NCBI RefSeq assembly: GCF_026151205.1
Contig: NC_087080.1
Location: 1 to 64,000 of the forward strand
Source: Bolinopsis microptera
Lineage: Eukaryota; Ctenophora; Tentaculata; Lobata; Bolinopsidae
Direction of reading: 5' to 3'
Length of the DNA stretch: 64,000 bases
In this document: positions 51,101-64,000 of the stretch, piece after piece
Layout of the letters: the number at the start of each line of letters is the position of its first letter
Numbering within the stretch: the first letter of the stretch is position 1
Translations under genes and position numbers: made by a program
The notes under the pieces: model-generated
The model's database searches: none
Seen by the model: only the letters and a program-made list of their open reading frames with translations
Told to the model about the DNA's origin: nothing

Positions 51101-54100
51101 CGTTCATTCTGCCCTTTTAAAATAAAGTAACAAGGGAGTAAATTTAAAAACTTTAAAATGAAGCCTTCGGCGTTATTTTAAGTTTTTAAAAAATTATGTC
51201 GTTTAACAATGTCCGTTCAAATACTTTTAATAAGGTAAGTTGAAATTTATAGTCAGATGGACCTTTAAAGGTTTGAATTTTAATTTAAAAAATAGCTTAG
51301 CTGTTAATCAAACAAAAAATTCCCAGGTTACTTGTCGTATTACACATATAATTTCAGGATTTATTTAAAGTGGTTATTAAAAGCCCTTAAACAACACCAC
51401 GTGCCCCCTTTTAAAAGTGATCAGGGTTTTCATCGCGGAAGTTTGGTTATTTTTCTTTCGCAAGCACATTTGTGAGAAGACCCGTCTAGCATCTTGGGGT
51501 TTTGTCCATAAACATATTTAATTTTTTTAAAAAAAATTTTAAAAGATGCAATTAAAGCCAATTTTCACCCGCCCATTTTTTGATTAGTCTTTTGGAAGGT
51601 TAATCGTTGTTCCATGTTTAATTTGTGCAGATCGCCTTTCCCATGTTGGTTTTTTTTAATCAAATTTATTGTTTTGTTATTTGTAAGTATTGATTTCGAG
51701 ATGTGAAGTTTTTTTAGAAACGTGACAGATGATAAGTTTTTGTCTTGTTATTTTTCATTTTCATTTTTAGCAAAAGTTGGTTGTTGGACAGAGTAAATTA
51801 AATTTGATTTTTGTGTTTTTTAAAAAAAAATCTTTTTTTTCGTGTCGAAGATATTTTTTTTTCCCCAACATACTGTGGGTGAAATAGTGACAAAAAAATG
51901 TTCGTTTTAGTTTAAAAGCTTTTTTCGGAAAAAAATAAATCGTCAGTCAAGTAAAGGGATGAATATGAAAATTAGTAAATTTTTTAAAAAATATAAATAT
52001 ATTATAACACTTAAGTAAAAATTTAAAAATATAAGTAAATTAAGACTATTGTAATAATTAAATATCTAAGCAACCTATTAAATTTTAGCTAGCCGTGTTT
52101 TGGGGAAGGGTGAATTAATAAATTAGGGAAAATTTAATATGTGTTGCCAAGTCGAAATAACAAAAACTTACTTATCTTCGCTCAATTATCTTTATTATAA
52201 GTTATTTCTATCGTTGAAAAAGTTTTTAAAAAGTTTTCAGTCATATTTGGTTTTTGGTTATAAAGGTTTATTTTGGTAATTTTATAGAATATTACAGGAT
52301 TTAAGAAACCGGGGAAAGATTTTGTGGCCCTTGGGTGATTTGAGTGAAGCTGAGAAACCCCTTTAACTTTGCCGGGCCGGGACCCCCAAAATAAACCCCC
52401 CTAAAATCAAGAAGGTGAGGAGAGTGGAGTATAGTTGGGAAGTTTTTAAGCCCGCCTGTTTTAGTGGACCCCCCCCCCGGTAGGACGGGAAAAAATCTCT
52501 TGGGAAAAACAAGACTATCTCTTGAAACGAGGGGTAAGACCCGTCCCCTTTGGGGCCCCGGGTTTTGTGATGTTAAGCCAGCAAGGGCCCAAAACGGTAC
52601 AACGTGAAGTACGGAAATGTTTGGGAACTTTCCAGAAGCTTTTTGGAGCCAAAAGAAATAAAAAGCGATTTGATAAAGGGGAAAAAAAATGGCCCCGTTT
52701 CTGGCTCGATGACCCATAAACAGCTTCTCCCTTTGGGTGCAATCCTATTCCCAGGGACATGGGGGGCCCCGGGCCCCCGGGTCCCAACCCGCAATAATCA
52801 GGGGTGTGAAGTCCCTTTCCCCGTAAGTGACAAAAGAACTAGGCTGAATACCCCCCAAGGTTCTTTGGGGGAATGTGGACACCCCCTTTTGGAAGATTAA
52901 TGTGGGGGGACAGTCGGGACCCATGTACGATTCGGGACCCCCATGGGGAAGGGCAGTCAAAAATTGTGGCCTGGGGAAAAAACTTCCACCCTACAAAAAG
53001 GGAAGGGAAAAGGTGCCTGCCCCGGCCCCGCCACAACGGAGGGTTGTAGGGTTTAACCCCCGGGTTTTTGAAAACCCCGATCCCCCAAAAAACGAGCACA
53101 AAAATTATATGCCCCGGGGAAAAGGGTCCCAAAAAGTATAAGAAAGAGAAAGATGGTTTTAAAACCTTACTTTTCGGGGCCAAGGGAAAGCCCCACGTAC
53201 CCTTTTGATTTTGAAACGTTGAAACTTATTGAGTGCTTCCCGCCACCCCATAAAATTTTGGGGCCCCCAAAATTTTAAAGGAAAGGGTCCAAGTGGTTAT
53301 CTCTTGCCATTAAAAAAAACCGCTAATCCCATCCCGGACCTAACAGGTACGGCCAGAGTTAACAAAAAAGGGCCCCAGTACAGTATCTCCTCTAAATAAC
53401 AAAGAGCGATGATAACGGTATCCCAGGTCCGGATCGTACAAAACACAGTCAGTTCTAAGCTGAGACACCTCTCTTCAAGCTCACTGGAAGGCCCAAAGTC
53501 AGGAAAGCAGAAGCAACCCCGGTCACTAACGCGTACAAACATTGCAAAGCCAAGCACTAAACCAAGGGTAAGGTGCTACACTGAAGGGGAGGCCCTCGCC
53601 CTTTGTTTACTCAGGTTTTAAGGACAATCAAGAGTCTCATCTCGCTCCTTCGTGATTCAATTAGTGTATTTAAATTGATTTTTACAGACATTCAGACAAT
53701 AGACAAGGAATGATAAATTTGAAAATTTGTGTAGATATTTACGTACAGTATAATTAGTATTGCAAACGATTTATTTTGAATTTCCAGATTTGAAAGCAAT
53801 AGACTTTAAACTATGATAAATTATTAAGTCATTTTTGAAAACATCATTTAATGTATTCACACTAAAATTTTAAATAATTTACTTATTTAATATTCAATTA
53901 CGACTTATTGATCAATCACAAATTCAGTCGGAGCAGGGAAAAGCCCGTTTAAAAATTGTTTTGAAAACCAATTCAGGAGCCAAAAATCCCAAAATCGCAC
54001 ATTAAAGATGTCAATACAATTTTTACGTTTTTTGTGTGTTAGAGCAACGACCAGTTGTTAACAATTTATTCTTTTAGATGCTTTTTATAAATTTGGGGGT

Positions 54101-57100
54101 TTAACGGAGAGTCAATCACCTTTACAATTACGTCTGGTTGTAAGTGGTAAGTTTTTGGTTTTTGGAAACTTTAATAAAGCAGATAAGACACAATTATCTC
54201 TAATTATCTCTAATTATCTCTACCAATAATTCAATTCATTAAAATTATTTTTCAGTAGCGCTGGAAATGATTAAATAATAAATATTTAATGTAATTGGTT
54301 TTTAAAACTAGAACGACAAGATATTGGCAATTATCAATTATCTAATTATATAATCGTCTGCAAGGGTTTGAACAGATAATCTGATCAGTGTCAGGAAAAT
54401 TGATAAGCCGTGATATAACAAGTGAAAATTGCACAATTTATCATCTTATGTTGCTAACACCAACATTTGAATATTTGATCCAATGACACAAATCGAATTA
54501 TTCTCCAATCGCAAAAATTCTTAACGGCTGTTTTGTTGTACTTTTTTGTTTTCGTTCGTGAGGTTCTGAAAATTTGAGTAAAATCTTATTTGATCGTGAT
54601 GAAGAAATGCATCTTTTCTACTTACTCTTTGTCATGGTGAGTGATGAAGATTTGCATCTTGTTTTATTTACTCTTTGTCATGGTGAAGGTGATTTTGAAA
54701 GGATTTTTGCATCTTGTTTTATTTAACTCTTTGTCATGGTGTGATGTGATATGTATGATGTTGCATCTTGTTCGGACATTGGTATGTAACACTACGATCA
54801 GTCAGTCTGAGCCTCTGAGTAATTGGAGTGTTACATAAGTAAAGTGTCAGTCCCCCTCCCCCACTCCATCGTCCGATTAAGTCGCAAAATCGAAACCTTG
54901 GCTCTCTCCTCTATTTAGCTGATGGACGTAATTTATGGGATGACCCCTTACAAACGATGTCTTACACAAGAACGGATTTCCAAACATGCATAAACCGATA
55001 TTTCAGGGACTAGCACTGAAATCCAACAACTCTGAGTTTGAAGAGGTGAGGTAGACGACATCTAATAATTGGGTGTGACCAGGTTATGTGACAAAACTGA
55101 TAACACGTGCTCTCAGGGTACTCAGGAAAAGGTATGTAACCACTGACGTAACCATGTAACCGCTGGGCATGTGGGTTGTGGCCGTATGACACCCACAGTG
55201 GCGTGGGGGCTACAGAGTGCAGTGTGTGCGGTTGAGGGGCTCGGGACTTTACAAATTGCATCCACTTCGGCAGCTGATTGTGTTGGTATGTTGTTATTAA
55301 GTTTGTCTTTTCTAAATTATTAATTTTTGAATATTAAAACAAAATTGTATTTTTAATTTGACGGAGCGGTTGTGTTTGGCCACATGATAAAAGCAATAGT
55401 AACCATAGTAACCATACTCATAGTAACAATATTAACCATAGTAACCATAGAAACTACACCATCTCAGCGGTATGCAGGATACCCAAAATGCACAATGTTG
55501 CCGCATTACCCCGGATCACGCGTCCCTGAAGGAGGAGATGTAGAAATGATTTGTCTGAAGGATATTACTATGGTAACGCTGGTTAGTGCGACTATTTCTT
55601 GCATTAGTTCTACCAACACTTCCCTGCTTCCTGTAGAAGTAAGTTAATTATCGTTTTCATTAAAAATATGTTGGAAATATGGATGCTGATGAAGTGCGAT
55701 GAAATTTAATTGAAATCAGCTTTTTTTTAAAGTGATCGTTATGGATACATGTTTGATTTAAGTATAATGAAGTAAGTAATGATAATATAAAACAGTATAC
55801 ATTTATTTTGCGACATGTTGATAAAATAAAAATGCACCAGTTAAATTTTGACCTATCAAAGTCTAATTTTAAGTATACATATATGTTTGTTGTCGTTGTT
55901 TTATAACTTATGAACAGTAAACTTTCTCAAAATCATGTCAGTACTCGACGCTATTTTATAATCCGTTTGTCAGTCTAGTCACCACATTATTTTCAGAATT
56001 ATCGATATCGGCCAGTGCTCCGTCCGTCAAAGCCGGAACCACACTGCACCCTCACATGTACAGTCGAGGCGAGTGATGTTGGTATTGGTAACCATAGTAA
56101 CAACCATTTTGGTATCTATTGGATACACCCCACAAATAGTGATACCCTTAAATACACCAACAACAACCATGGCACCAATGCCTCTAGAGGATGGTGTACC
56201 ATGGTGACCACTTCCACTTTGAGTATTCTCAGGTTTAACTCAGGAGATGCTGGCTTGCATTCTTGCGCGTGGTTTATGATGAACCTATCCGGGACGAACA
56301 CTCTGCCGAACTATATTTGGGCATAGGTAATGGTTAACTTTAAGTTAAGGTAATTGTACTAAACACATTAATTAGCTAGAATAATATTTTTGTGCAAATT
56401 GTTGTCTTCATTGAAAATCAATCATGAGTGTAAAGTGTTGCACATTTATAAGTAAGAATCTCATTAAGATTGATATTATATAGTTTTTTGATATAATTTA
56501 AAAAAAAACCAAAGTGTCATGAAAAAATAATTTAATAAATAAATGGTTAACTATGATTGAATATACTGAAAACGACGAAGGGCCCATGATGTAATATAAA
56601 TTCGACTGTAATAAGTTTCCATGTGATGCCCATATAAGAGATATGGCTAAAATAACTTGCTTTCAGTTGATTTAGTGATGGCTCCTGCGGTCAAACAATT
56701 TGTTTCTGCTGGCGAAGACTTGGAAATCATTACTGTACAATGAAACAGATGAACACTACGCTTACAGATTAATCACATGGCAACTTAACACGGAGATAAC
56801 GTTTGTAATTCTATTAATTTTTAATCAATTAGAATTATAAAAAGAATTAATTTCAGTGCTGTGACGTCCTGAACCTCGACTCAGTATTCTTCAAAACAAC
56901 GCTTAACCCCAACATATTACAACTTATTAAAACTCAACACAGCTTATCACAACTCATCACAACCTTCAACTATCACAACTATCAACTTATGCACAACCTA
57001 TCATAGCTTATCACAACTTATCACAACTTACACAACTTATCGCAACTATCAACTTATCACAACTTATCCAACTTATCAAACTTATTTCCCAATTATCAAA

Positions 57101-60100
57101 TTATCAAATATCACAGTTACACATTTCCTTATTTACAATTACCAAAACCAACTTATTTAATAAAATTTTAAAAATTACCCAAAATCCCTTTCCCTTTTTA
57201 TTTTTAAAATTNNNNNNNNNNNNNNNNNNNNNNNNNNNNNNNNNNNNNNNNNNNNNNNNNNNNNNNNNNNNNNNNNNNNNNNNNNNNNNNNNNNNNNNNN
57301 NNNNNNNNNNNAATCAGTATTGTTCAAAAAGGGGCTCTCACAAAACAAAAACTCTTTAGGTTCAAAAGTAGGCACACAAATCAACAAATCAGCAGTATTC
57401 CTAATCAGCTTAGGATTACCGTTAGCATTCATTCTCAATAAAACATTCCCATTCTTGTAGTCAACCCAACAAGAGTTTAGTCCACCAAATCTGACAGCAT
57501 CGTTGACCTGCCCTAATAATGCCGCTCGTTTATATGTTATATTGGGCTGTACCCCGACACCCTTTTCGGGGTTCTCAAACAGCAATTTCTTTTTATCTGG
57601 GGAAATGTTTTTAGTGCTTTTCCTATTTCTAAACACTTTCTGTGCTGTTGATCTATCCTTGAAGCGAGCAATAAACCTAGGGGCTTTACCCTTCTTGCCC
57701 TTCAAGGGATGAGCGGCTACAAGGTCATCCTTAACAATGTCCACACCTAACTGTTCACACAACAAGACCACTTGGTCCTCACAACTATTGCTCTCATTAA
57801 CTAGCAAATTGGTAAAACAAACGTTTTCCCTACGTGAGTATTGATCTAAATTATCTAGTTCCACTTCTAGTTTGCAGATCGCCTCCGCTTGACGATCGAC
57901 AACTTTGCTGAGCTTTGAGTTAACGTGTCGAAGTTCCACGAAGTCGTCCAACAATTTAGCATGATCACTACGAGCTATACTAAGTTCGGTTTCTAGATGT
58001 TGCATAAATTTCCATAACTCTTGAACTGATCTTAGTTCTGACTCACCGTTGGAAAAGTGAGGTAGCTGTGGCTGTTGTAGTTGTTGACGGCTACCCGGCT
58101 ACCCAGCTACCTAGCTACCCAGCTACCCAGCTACCCAGCTACCCAGCTACCCAACTACCCAGCTACCCGGCTACCCAGCTACCCGGCTACCCAGCTACCC
58201 GGCTACCCGGCTACCCAGCTACCCAGCTACCCAACTACCCAGCTACCCGGCTACCCAGCTACCCAGCTACCCAGCTACCCTGCTACCCAGTTACTCAGCT
58301 ACCCGGCTACCCAGCTACCCAGCTACCCAGCTACCTAGCTACCTAGCTACCCAGCTACCCAGCTACCCAGCTACCCAGCTACCCAGCTACCCGGCTACCC
58401 AGCTACCCAGCTACCCGGCTTAGGGTGGTCGATTTTGGGCAAAAATTTTAAATTTGATTGAAGGTGTACCATGATATAAAAAATCTCATTACGAGTCCGA
58501 AGATATCAAGCTTTTTGAAAATGACCCTTATTTAGTGTTAGTAAATCGCGATTAAAGTTCATTACTAATTACCCCTTATACGGGCAATAATCGAATAATG
58601 GGGGCTCTCTCGGAGTGCTGCTCCGCTAATGAGGTTCTTGCTGCGGGCAGCCCAATCAAGCTGCAAGATACCTCCCTCTGTGGGATAATGTATACCGGTC
58701 ACGTGACAGGTAGAGTCCCAGTTCGCTGTGCATCTTGGAGCAGCCGATTGCTTATTACATTAACAGCGTAAACACGGAACAATATCACAGTTTACGTGTA
58801 CCTACACTTGAATTTAACTCCCGCAACAAGATCAAGGCGAGAACGATCCAGAGCGATGTACACAAGCCAGCCCTCTCAGTATTCAGTCGGATGGCCAGAC
58901 AATCGCAGACGGTAACTTATCAGATATCATCATAATCAATAATAAGTTACAGCAAATTCTTTAATAATAAGGATAATCGTAGACTACCTTCTAGTTCTGA
59001 TTTTTATCAGATACATATTTAACATCGTCCGGGCCAACGCACAAGCTTGAGCAAGTATGTGGTATGACTATGAGTAAGTGAGTATAAAAGCACTTATATA
59101 ACCAAGTATCGATCCGGTAACTAACTATATGCTAGCTTCGTAAATGTAATCGGACAATCGTCTGTGAACCGGCGTTGATTTCGCTGGGGCAGACTATAAC
59201 TACTAATATAAGGATCAAGAGTCCTAGTTGTGCAATTCGCTGCCGAATCGCGATTCGTGAAGTGTGAATCTTATTGTAACAATGTAAGATTATGAAAGTA
59301 ATTGCGATTGGATCCATCCATTAATAATTTGACGACCCCGATGTTTTTGCAAACTTCAAGCATGCTAACGATGTATCGATCATTTGACACTTGACAGCTA
59401 TCTACTTCAAATTGGTTATCGCATTTGCGGAATAAGATCCATGATCACATGATATGGCAGATATTTTAGCTGCTTAATTGGTGATCATTAATTCAAAACG
59501 TTGCTTACTGCACGTATAAAAACAGAAAATACAGTTGGTAAATCTTTCATTGGTCTCAAATTATGAAACTCACTGATTTTGTCTCGTCATGTCGTTTTGA
59601 TATTGCTTCTGATAGTGATAGTCCTTTATTGGTACGTGATGCCGTTTCACATCTTGCTTATCTCATTGAAACGGCGCACGTTAAGCTGACGCCTGGTTTT
59701 TTCAAGCTTTCTGACATCTATCGCCGAGCTGCCAGAGATCTCCTACAACTGCACAATCACAACGACCCGAGCTACAGCGACATCTCGAACATTTCTCAGT
59801 ACGTATAAACCCTAATTTTTAGAGCTATCCCATATCCGTTAATATTACACGACCATTGACCAACATACTCACATAGATAGCATCCTTAGCTTAAAGAGTT
59901 ACAGAATACCGTATCAGTAAGGCCAAGGGTTCACGCGGTTATCCCACACCATTTAATACGTGTGCTGCACTCTGTACTTGTTCCGTGAGGGAGGACGATG
60001 GGCTGCACTCTACCTGTGTTCCTTAACAAATTACTTTCGTTTCAGAAAGTTTGAGCGTATTCATAAAACTTGTCGAGAGTTGAAACCTAAGTCAAAGAAG

Positions 60101-63100
60101 TCTAGAAAGGACAGCTTTGCGAAGAATCTAGACCAAGTCTTTCCATTACTCTCTACCAACCGCAAACGGAAAGCAGACGCTCTATCTGACCCTGAGAGCC
60201 TTCCTATCAACGACGTTCCTACCAACGTGACCAGCACTTCCTCTAGCCAGGATCCTTGCCCAGTGAGTACTGAGTTCACTACTCACTGAGATGATTAATT
60301 CAATTTGAATTAGTAGATGGTTTAGCTATTCGTCTCCTTCTTCATCAACCTTCCTTTCCTCTTTACTCCCTCTTTCTTGGGACAAAATTAAAATCTTTGT
60401 TTGATTGATCAATTGACCGTTTGCACCACCGCAATTTCATAAATTTAATGCTGCAGGTTGTGATTAGAGAACAGTACCGATCTGAGAACACTCAGCTTGC
60501 TAATGTGTTACAGACTGCAGCAGCTCGAAAAGATTTCAGTGGCCGAGTGTCACATAAGAGATTCAGACAGGACTAGTATGGGAACTTGCGAGTCATTTTA
60601 TTTAAGTACGTTATTTACATTGATTTAAATTAGCCTAGAGACTTAGAGAATCAGCGATCACATTTTAAATTAATTCATTATTAGAATTTTTTGATGAATA
60701 CGAGACAAGTACTGATTTTAAGTTTTTGTAACTGATTTTAAGTTTGTTCTCATATATTCTAAAGTTTATGAAATTTAAATAGAAGTAGTTCAGAACATCA
60801 AACAGTGTTTGCTTATTGCCTAATACATAATCTGCCGGAACATCTGATTGCTGGCTTGTGCACATCGCTACCGTCATGTACCGATCGTTCTCGCTTTCTC
60901 GGCGTGTTAAATTCAAGTGTACACGTAAACTGTGATATTGTTCCGTGTTTACGCTGTTAATGTAATAAGCAATCGGCTGCTTCCCAGTTCGCCTCTGGGA
61001 CTCTACCAGTACCTGTCACGTGACCGGTATACATTATCCCACAGAGGGAGGTATCTTGCAGCTTGATTGGGCTGCCCGCAGCAAGAACCTCATTAGCGGA
61101 GCAGTACTCCGAGAGAGCCCCCATTATTCGATTATTGCCCGTATAAGGGGTAATTAGTAATGAACTTTAATCGCGATTTACTAACACTAAATAAGGGTCA
61201 TTTTCAAAAAGCTTGATATCCTCGGACTCGTAATGAGATTTTCTATATCATGGTACACCTTCAATCAAATTTAAAATTGTTGCCCAAAATCGACCACCCT
61301 AACCCGGCTACCCGGCTACCCGGCTACCCAGCTACCCGGCTACCCAGCTACCCGGCTACCCGGCTACCCAGCTACCCAGCTACCCAGCTACCCGGCTACC
61401 CAGCTACCCAGCTACCCAGCTACCCAGCTACCCAGCTACAGGGGTGTAGGAAGAGTGGGGGCAGGGGGGCGACCGCCCCCCCCCCCATAAAATCTGGAAA
61501 AGGGGCGAAAAGGGGCCAACTTTTTCAAGTAAATTAGCAGGATACAATCCAGCTGTGAGCTGGCATGAACATGAAATCTGATAATTTATATTACATATTC
61601 CGATATTACATGTCAGGATTCATCAGAAGTTCAGGAACCTAGCGATTATAAAATTCAGATAACATTGCTGGTTACTCTTCTATGCCGTGTTCAGTATTTT
61701 CAATACCAGAATCTTTCAATGAACCAGAAATCTGTTAATTTATATTACATATTTCGATATTAAACGGGTAGCTGATTTTGATAAAATAACATCGTGATCC
61801 GGCGTGATCAATTATTTTAATTGAAGTACAACGGCTGCACCCCTGACTTTTTAACTTAATAAGAGACGTATAATGTATATATTAGGACATTTGTAATTTG
61901 ATAAAATTTAAAGTTTTGGTGTGTGAATAAAAGGTCTTTAAAACAAAACATATTACATGTCAGGATTCATCAGAAGTTCAGAAGCCTAGCGAGTATAAAA
62001 TTCAGATAACATTACTGATTACTCTTTTATGCCGTGGGAGTAAATTAGTAAGACACAGTTTGCCCCTTGTAGTCCAAATTTACATTACCTCATTGCTAGA
62101 ATTCGTTCCTTAAAACAAATTTTCCAAGAATTGTTCCAGTTTCTCCTTCCTTGCATGTTGTACCCTCTTTGAGAGTGAGACCTATAACTGTAAGAATATT
62201 TTTCAAAATTTGCAGGACATTTCCTTTGACCCTTAATTAAATGGGCACAACAAAATCTTTCTGGATTTATCATTTCACATTGCTAGATTTCAATTCTGGA
62301 AGCAAATTTCCTGAAATTCTTTTCCAGAGAATGCAATATGCACCCCTTTTTCGAACTACACTTATTTCGCAAGAGCTGCTTGCAGGCCCTAATAATTAAT
62401 ATGCATTTAAAATCGTATTATTTTAATCATTCTTGAAACTGTGTTTGAAAATGATCTCTATTGCCAAATTGCTCAGCTAGGCCTTTTATACGTTTTCAGG
62501 CTGTGGCCAAAGCGCGTGCAAAATTTGAGAAACTCTAAGATTTTGGCCCCCTCATGAAGAAAATCATTCCTACACCCCTGCCCAGCTACGCAGCTACCCA
62601 GCTACCCAGCTACCCAGCTACCCAGCTACCCAGCTACCCAGTTACCCAGCTACCCAGCTACCCAGCTACCCAGCTACCCAGCTACCCAGCTACCCAGCTA
62701 CCCAGGTACCCAGCTACCCAGCTACCCAGCTACCCAGCTACCCAGCTACCCAGCTACCCAGCTACCCAGCTACCCAGTTACCCAGCTACCCAGCTACCCA
62801 GCTACCCAGCTACCCAGCTACCCAGCTACCCAGCTACCCAGGTACCCAGCTACCCAGCTACCCAGCTACCCAGCTACCCAGCTACCCAGCTACCCAGCTA
62901 CCCAGCTACCTAGCTACCCGGCTACCCAGCTACACAGCTACCCGGCTACCCAGCTACCCAGCTACCCGGCTACCCAGCTACCCAGCTACCCAGCTACCCA
63001 GCTACCCAGCTACCCAGCTACCTAGCTACCCAGCTACCCAGCTACTCAGCTACCCAGCTATCCAGCTACCCAGCTACCCAGCTACCCAGCTACCTAGCTA

Positions 63101-64000
63101 CCCAGCTACCCAGCTACCCAGCTACCCAGCTACCTAGCTACCCGGCTACCCAGCTACACAGCTACCCGGCTACCCAGCTACCCAGCTACCCGGCTACCCA
63201 GCTACCCAGCTACCCAGCTACCCAGCTACCCAGCTACCCAGCTACCTAGCTACCCAGCTACCCAGCTACTCAGCTACCCAGCTATCCAGCTACCCAGCTA
63301 CCCAGCTACCCAGCTACCTAGCTACCCAGCTACCCAGCTACCTAGCTACCCGGCTACCCAGCTACCCGGCTACCCGGCTAACTAGCTACCCAGCTACCCG
63401 GCTACCCAGCTACCCGGCTACCCAGCTACCCAGCTACCCATTTACCCAGCTACCCAGCTACCCAACTACCCAGCTACCCAGCTACCCAGCTACCCAGCTA
63501 CCCAGCTACCCAGCTACCCAGCTACCCAGCTACACAGCTACCCGGCTACCCAGCTACCCAGCTACTCAGCTACCCGGCTACCCAGCTACCCAGCTACCCA
63601 GCTACCTAGCTACCCAGCTACCCAGCTACCCAACTACCTAGCTACCCAGCTACCCAGCTACCCAGCTACCCAGCTACCCGGCTACCCAGCTACCCAGCTA
63701 CCCAGCTACCCAACTACCCAGTTACCCAGCTACCCAGCTACCCAGCTACCCAGCTACCCAGCTACCCAGCTACCTAGCTACCCAGCTACCCAGCTACCTA
63801 GCTACCCGGCTACCCAGCTACCCGGCTACCCGGCTAACTAGCTACCCAGCTACCCGGCTACCCAGCTACCCGGCTACCCAGCTACCCAGCTACCCATTTA
63901 CCCAGCTACCCAGCTACCCAACTACCCAGCTACCCAGCTACCCAGCTACCCAGCTACCCAGCTACCCAGCTACCCAGCTACACAGCTACCCGGCTACCCA

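Overview
The window is nuclear DNA of an animal, most likely a marine-type invertebrate. It has spliceosomal GT-AG introns in consistent phases, genes of animal families (cytochrome b561, RSL24D1, Ig-like and SRCR domains), CR1/Jockey-like LINE remains, TTAGGG-type telomeric repeats and many DNA transposons, all in AT-rich sequence. I cannot name the phylum from sequence alone. One gap of 100 N lies at 57212-57311, and 50.1-53.3 kb reads like poorly polished consensus. No tRNA, rRNA or CRISPR array was recognised.

Layout. 1-1140: the C-terminal end and 3' UTR of an unrecognised + strand gene. 1.2-4.5 kb: degenerate tandem repeats, then a cluster of about 100-bp palindromic MITEs with 8-bp target duplications, nested in a larger inverted-repeat element. 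6-8 kb: LINE tails. 8.56-8.96 kb: two exons of an RSL24D1 (ribosome biogenesis) copy, apparently truncated. 10-15.3 kb: decayed LINE sequence. 15.6-16.15 kb: a hAT-type MITE. 20.89-21.07 kb: an SRCR-domain exon with an in-frame stop. 21.96-30.0 kb, minus strand: the best gene of the window, a 12-exon cytochrome b561-type protein of 711 aa with all four haem histidines and an unusual disordered tail of about 490 aa. Its introns are full of minisatellites.

30.76-33.73 and 38.62-41.58 kb: two nearly identical 2966-bp giant inverted-repeat (foldback) transposons in opposite orientation, each carrying a telomeric (TTAGGG)n block at its core. The second sits inside another giant foldback element (37929-43908) with similar ends and the same 3-bp target duplication. 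34.66-35.35 kb is a 35-bp minisatellite, and 46.97-48.17 kb is a (GA)n tract of about 1.2 kb.

48.9-49.5 kb: a mariner-like foldback MITE. 55.4-56.9 kb: exons of an Ig-like-domain gene with two apparent frameshifts. 57.3-58.0 kb: a LINE ORF1. 58.1 kb to the end: an octamer satellite (AGCTACCC)n split by two hAT-like elements. The first of these (58431-61301) carries a complete three-exon gene for an unknown 190-aa basic protein.

The host genes do not form a pathway together. The main theme is mobile DNA nesting in mobile DNA and in satellites around one well-preserved membrane redox gene.
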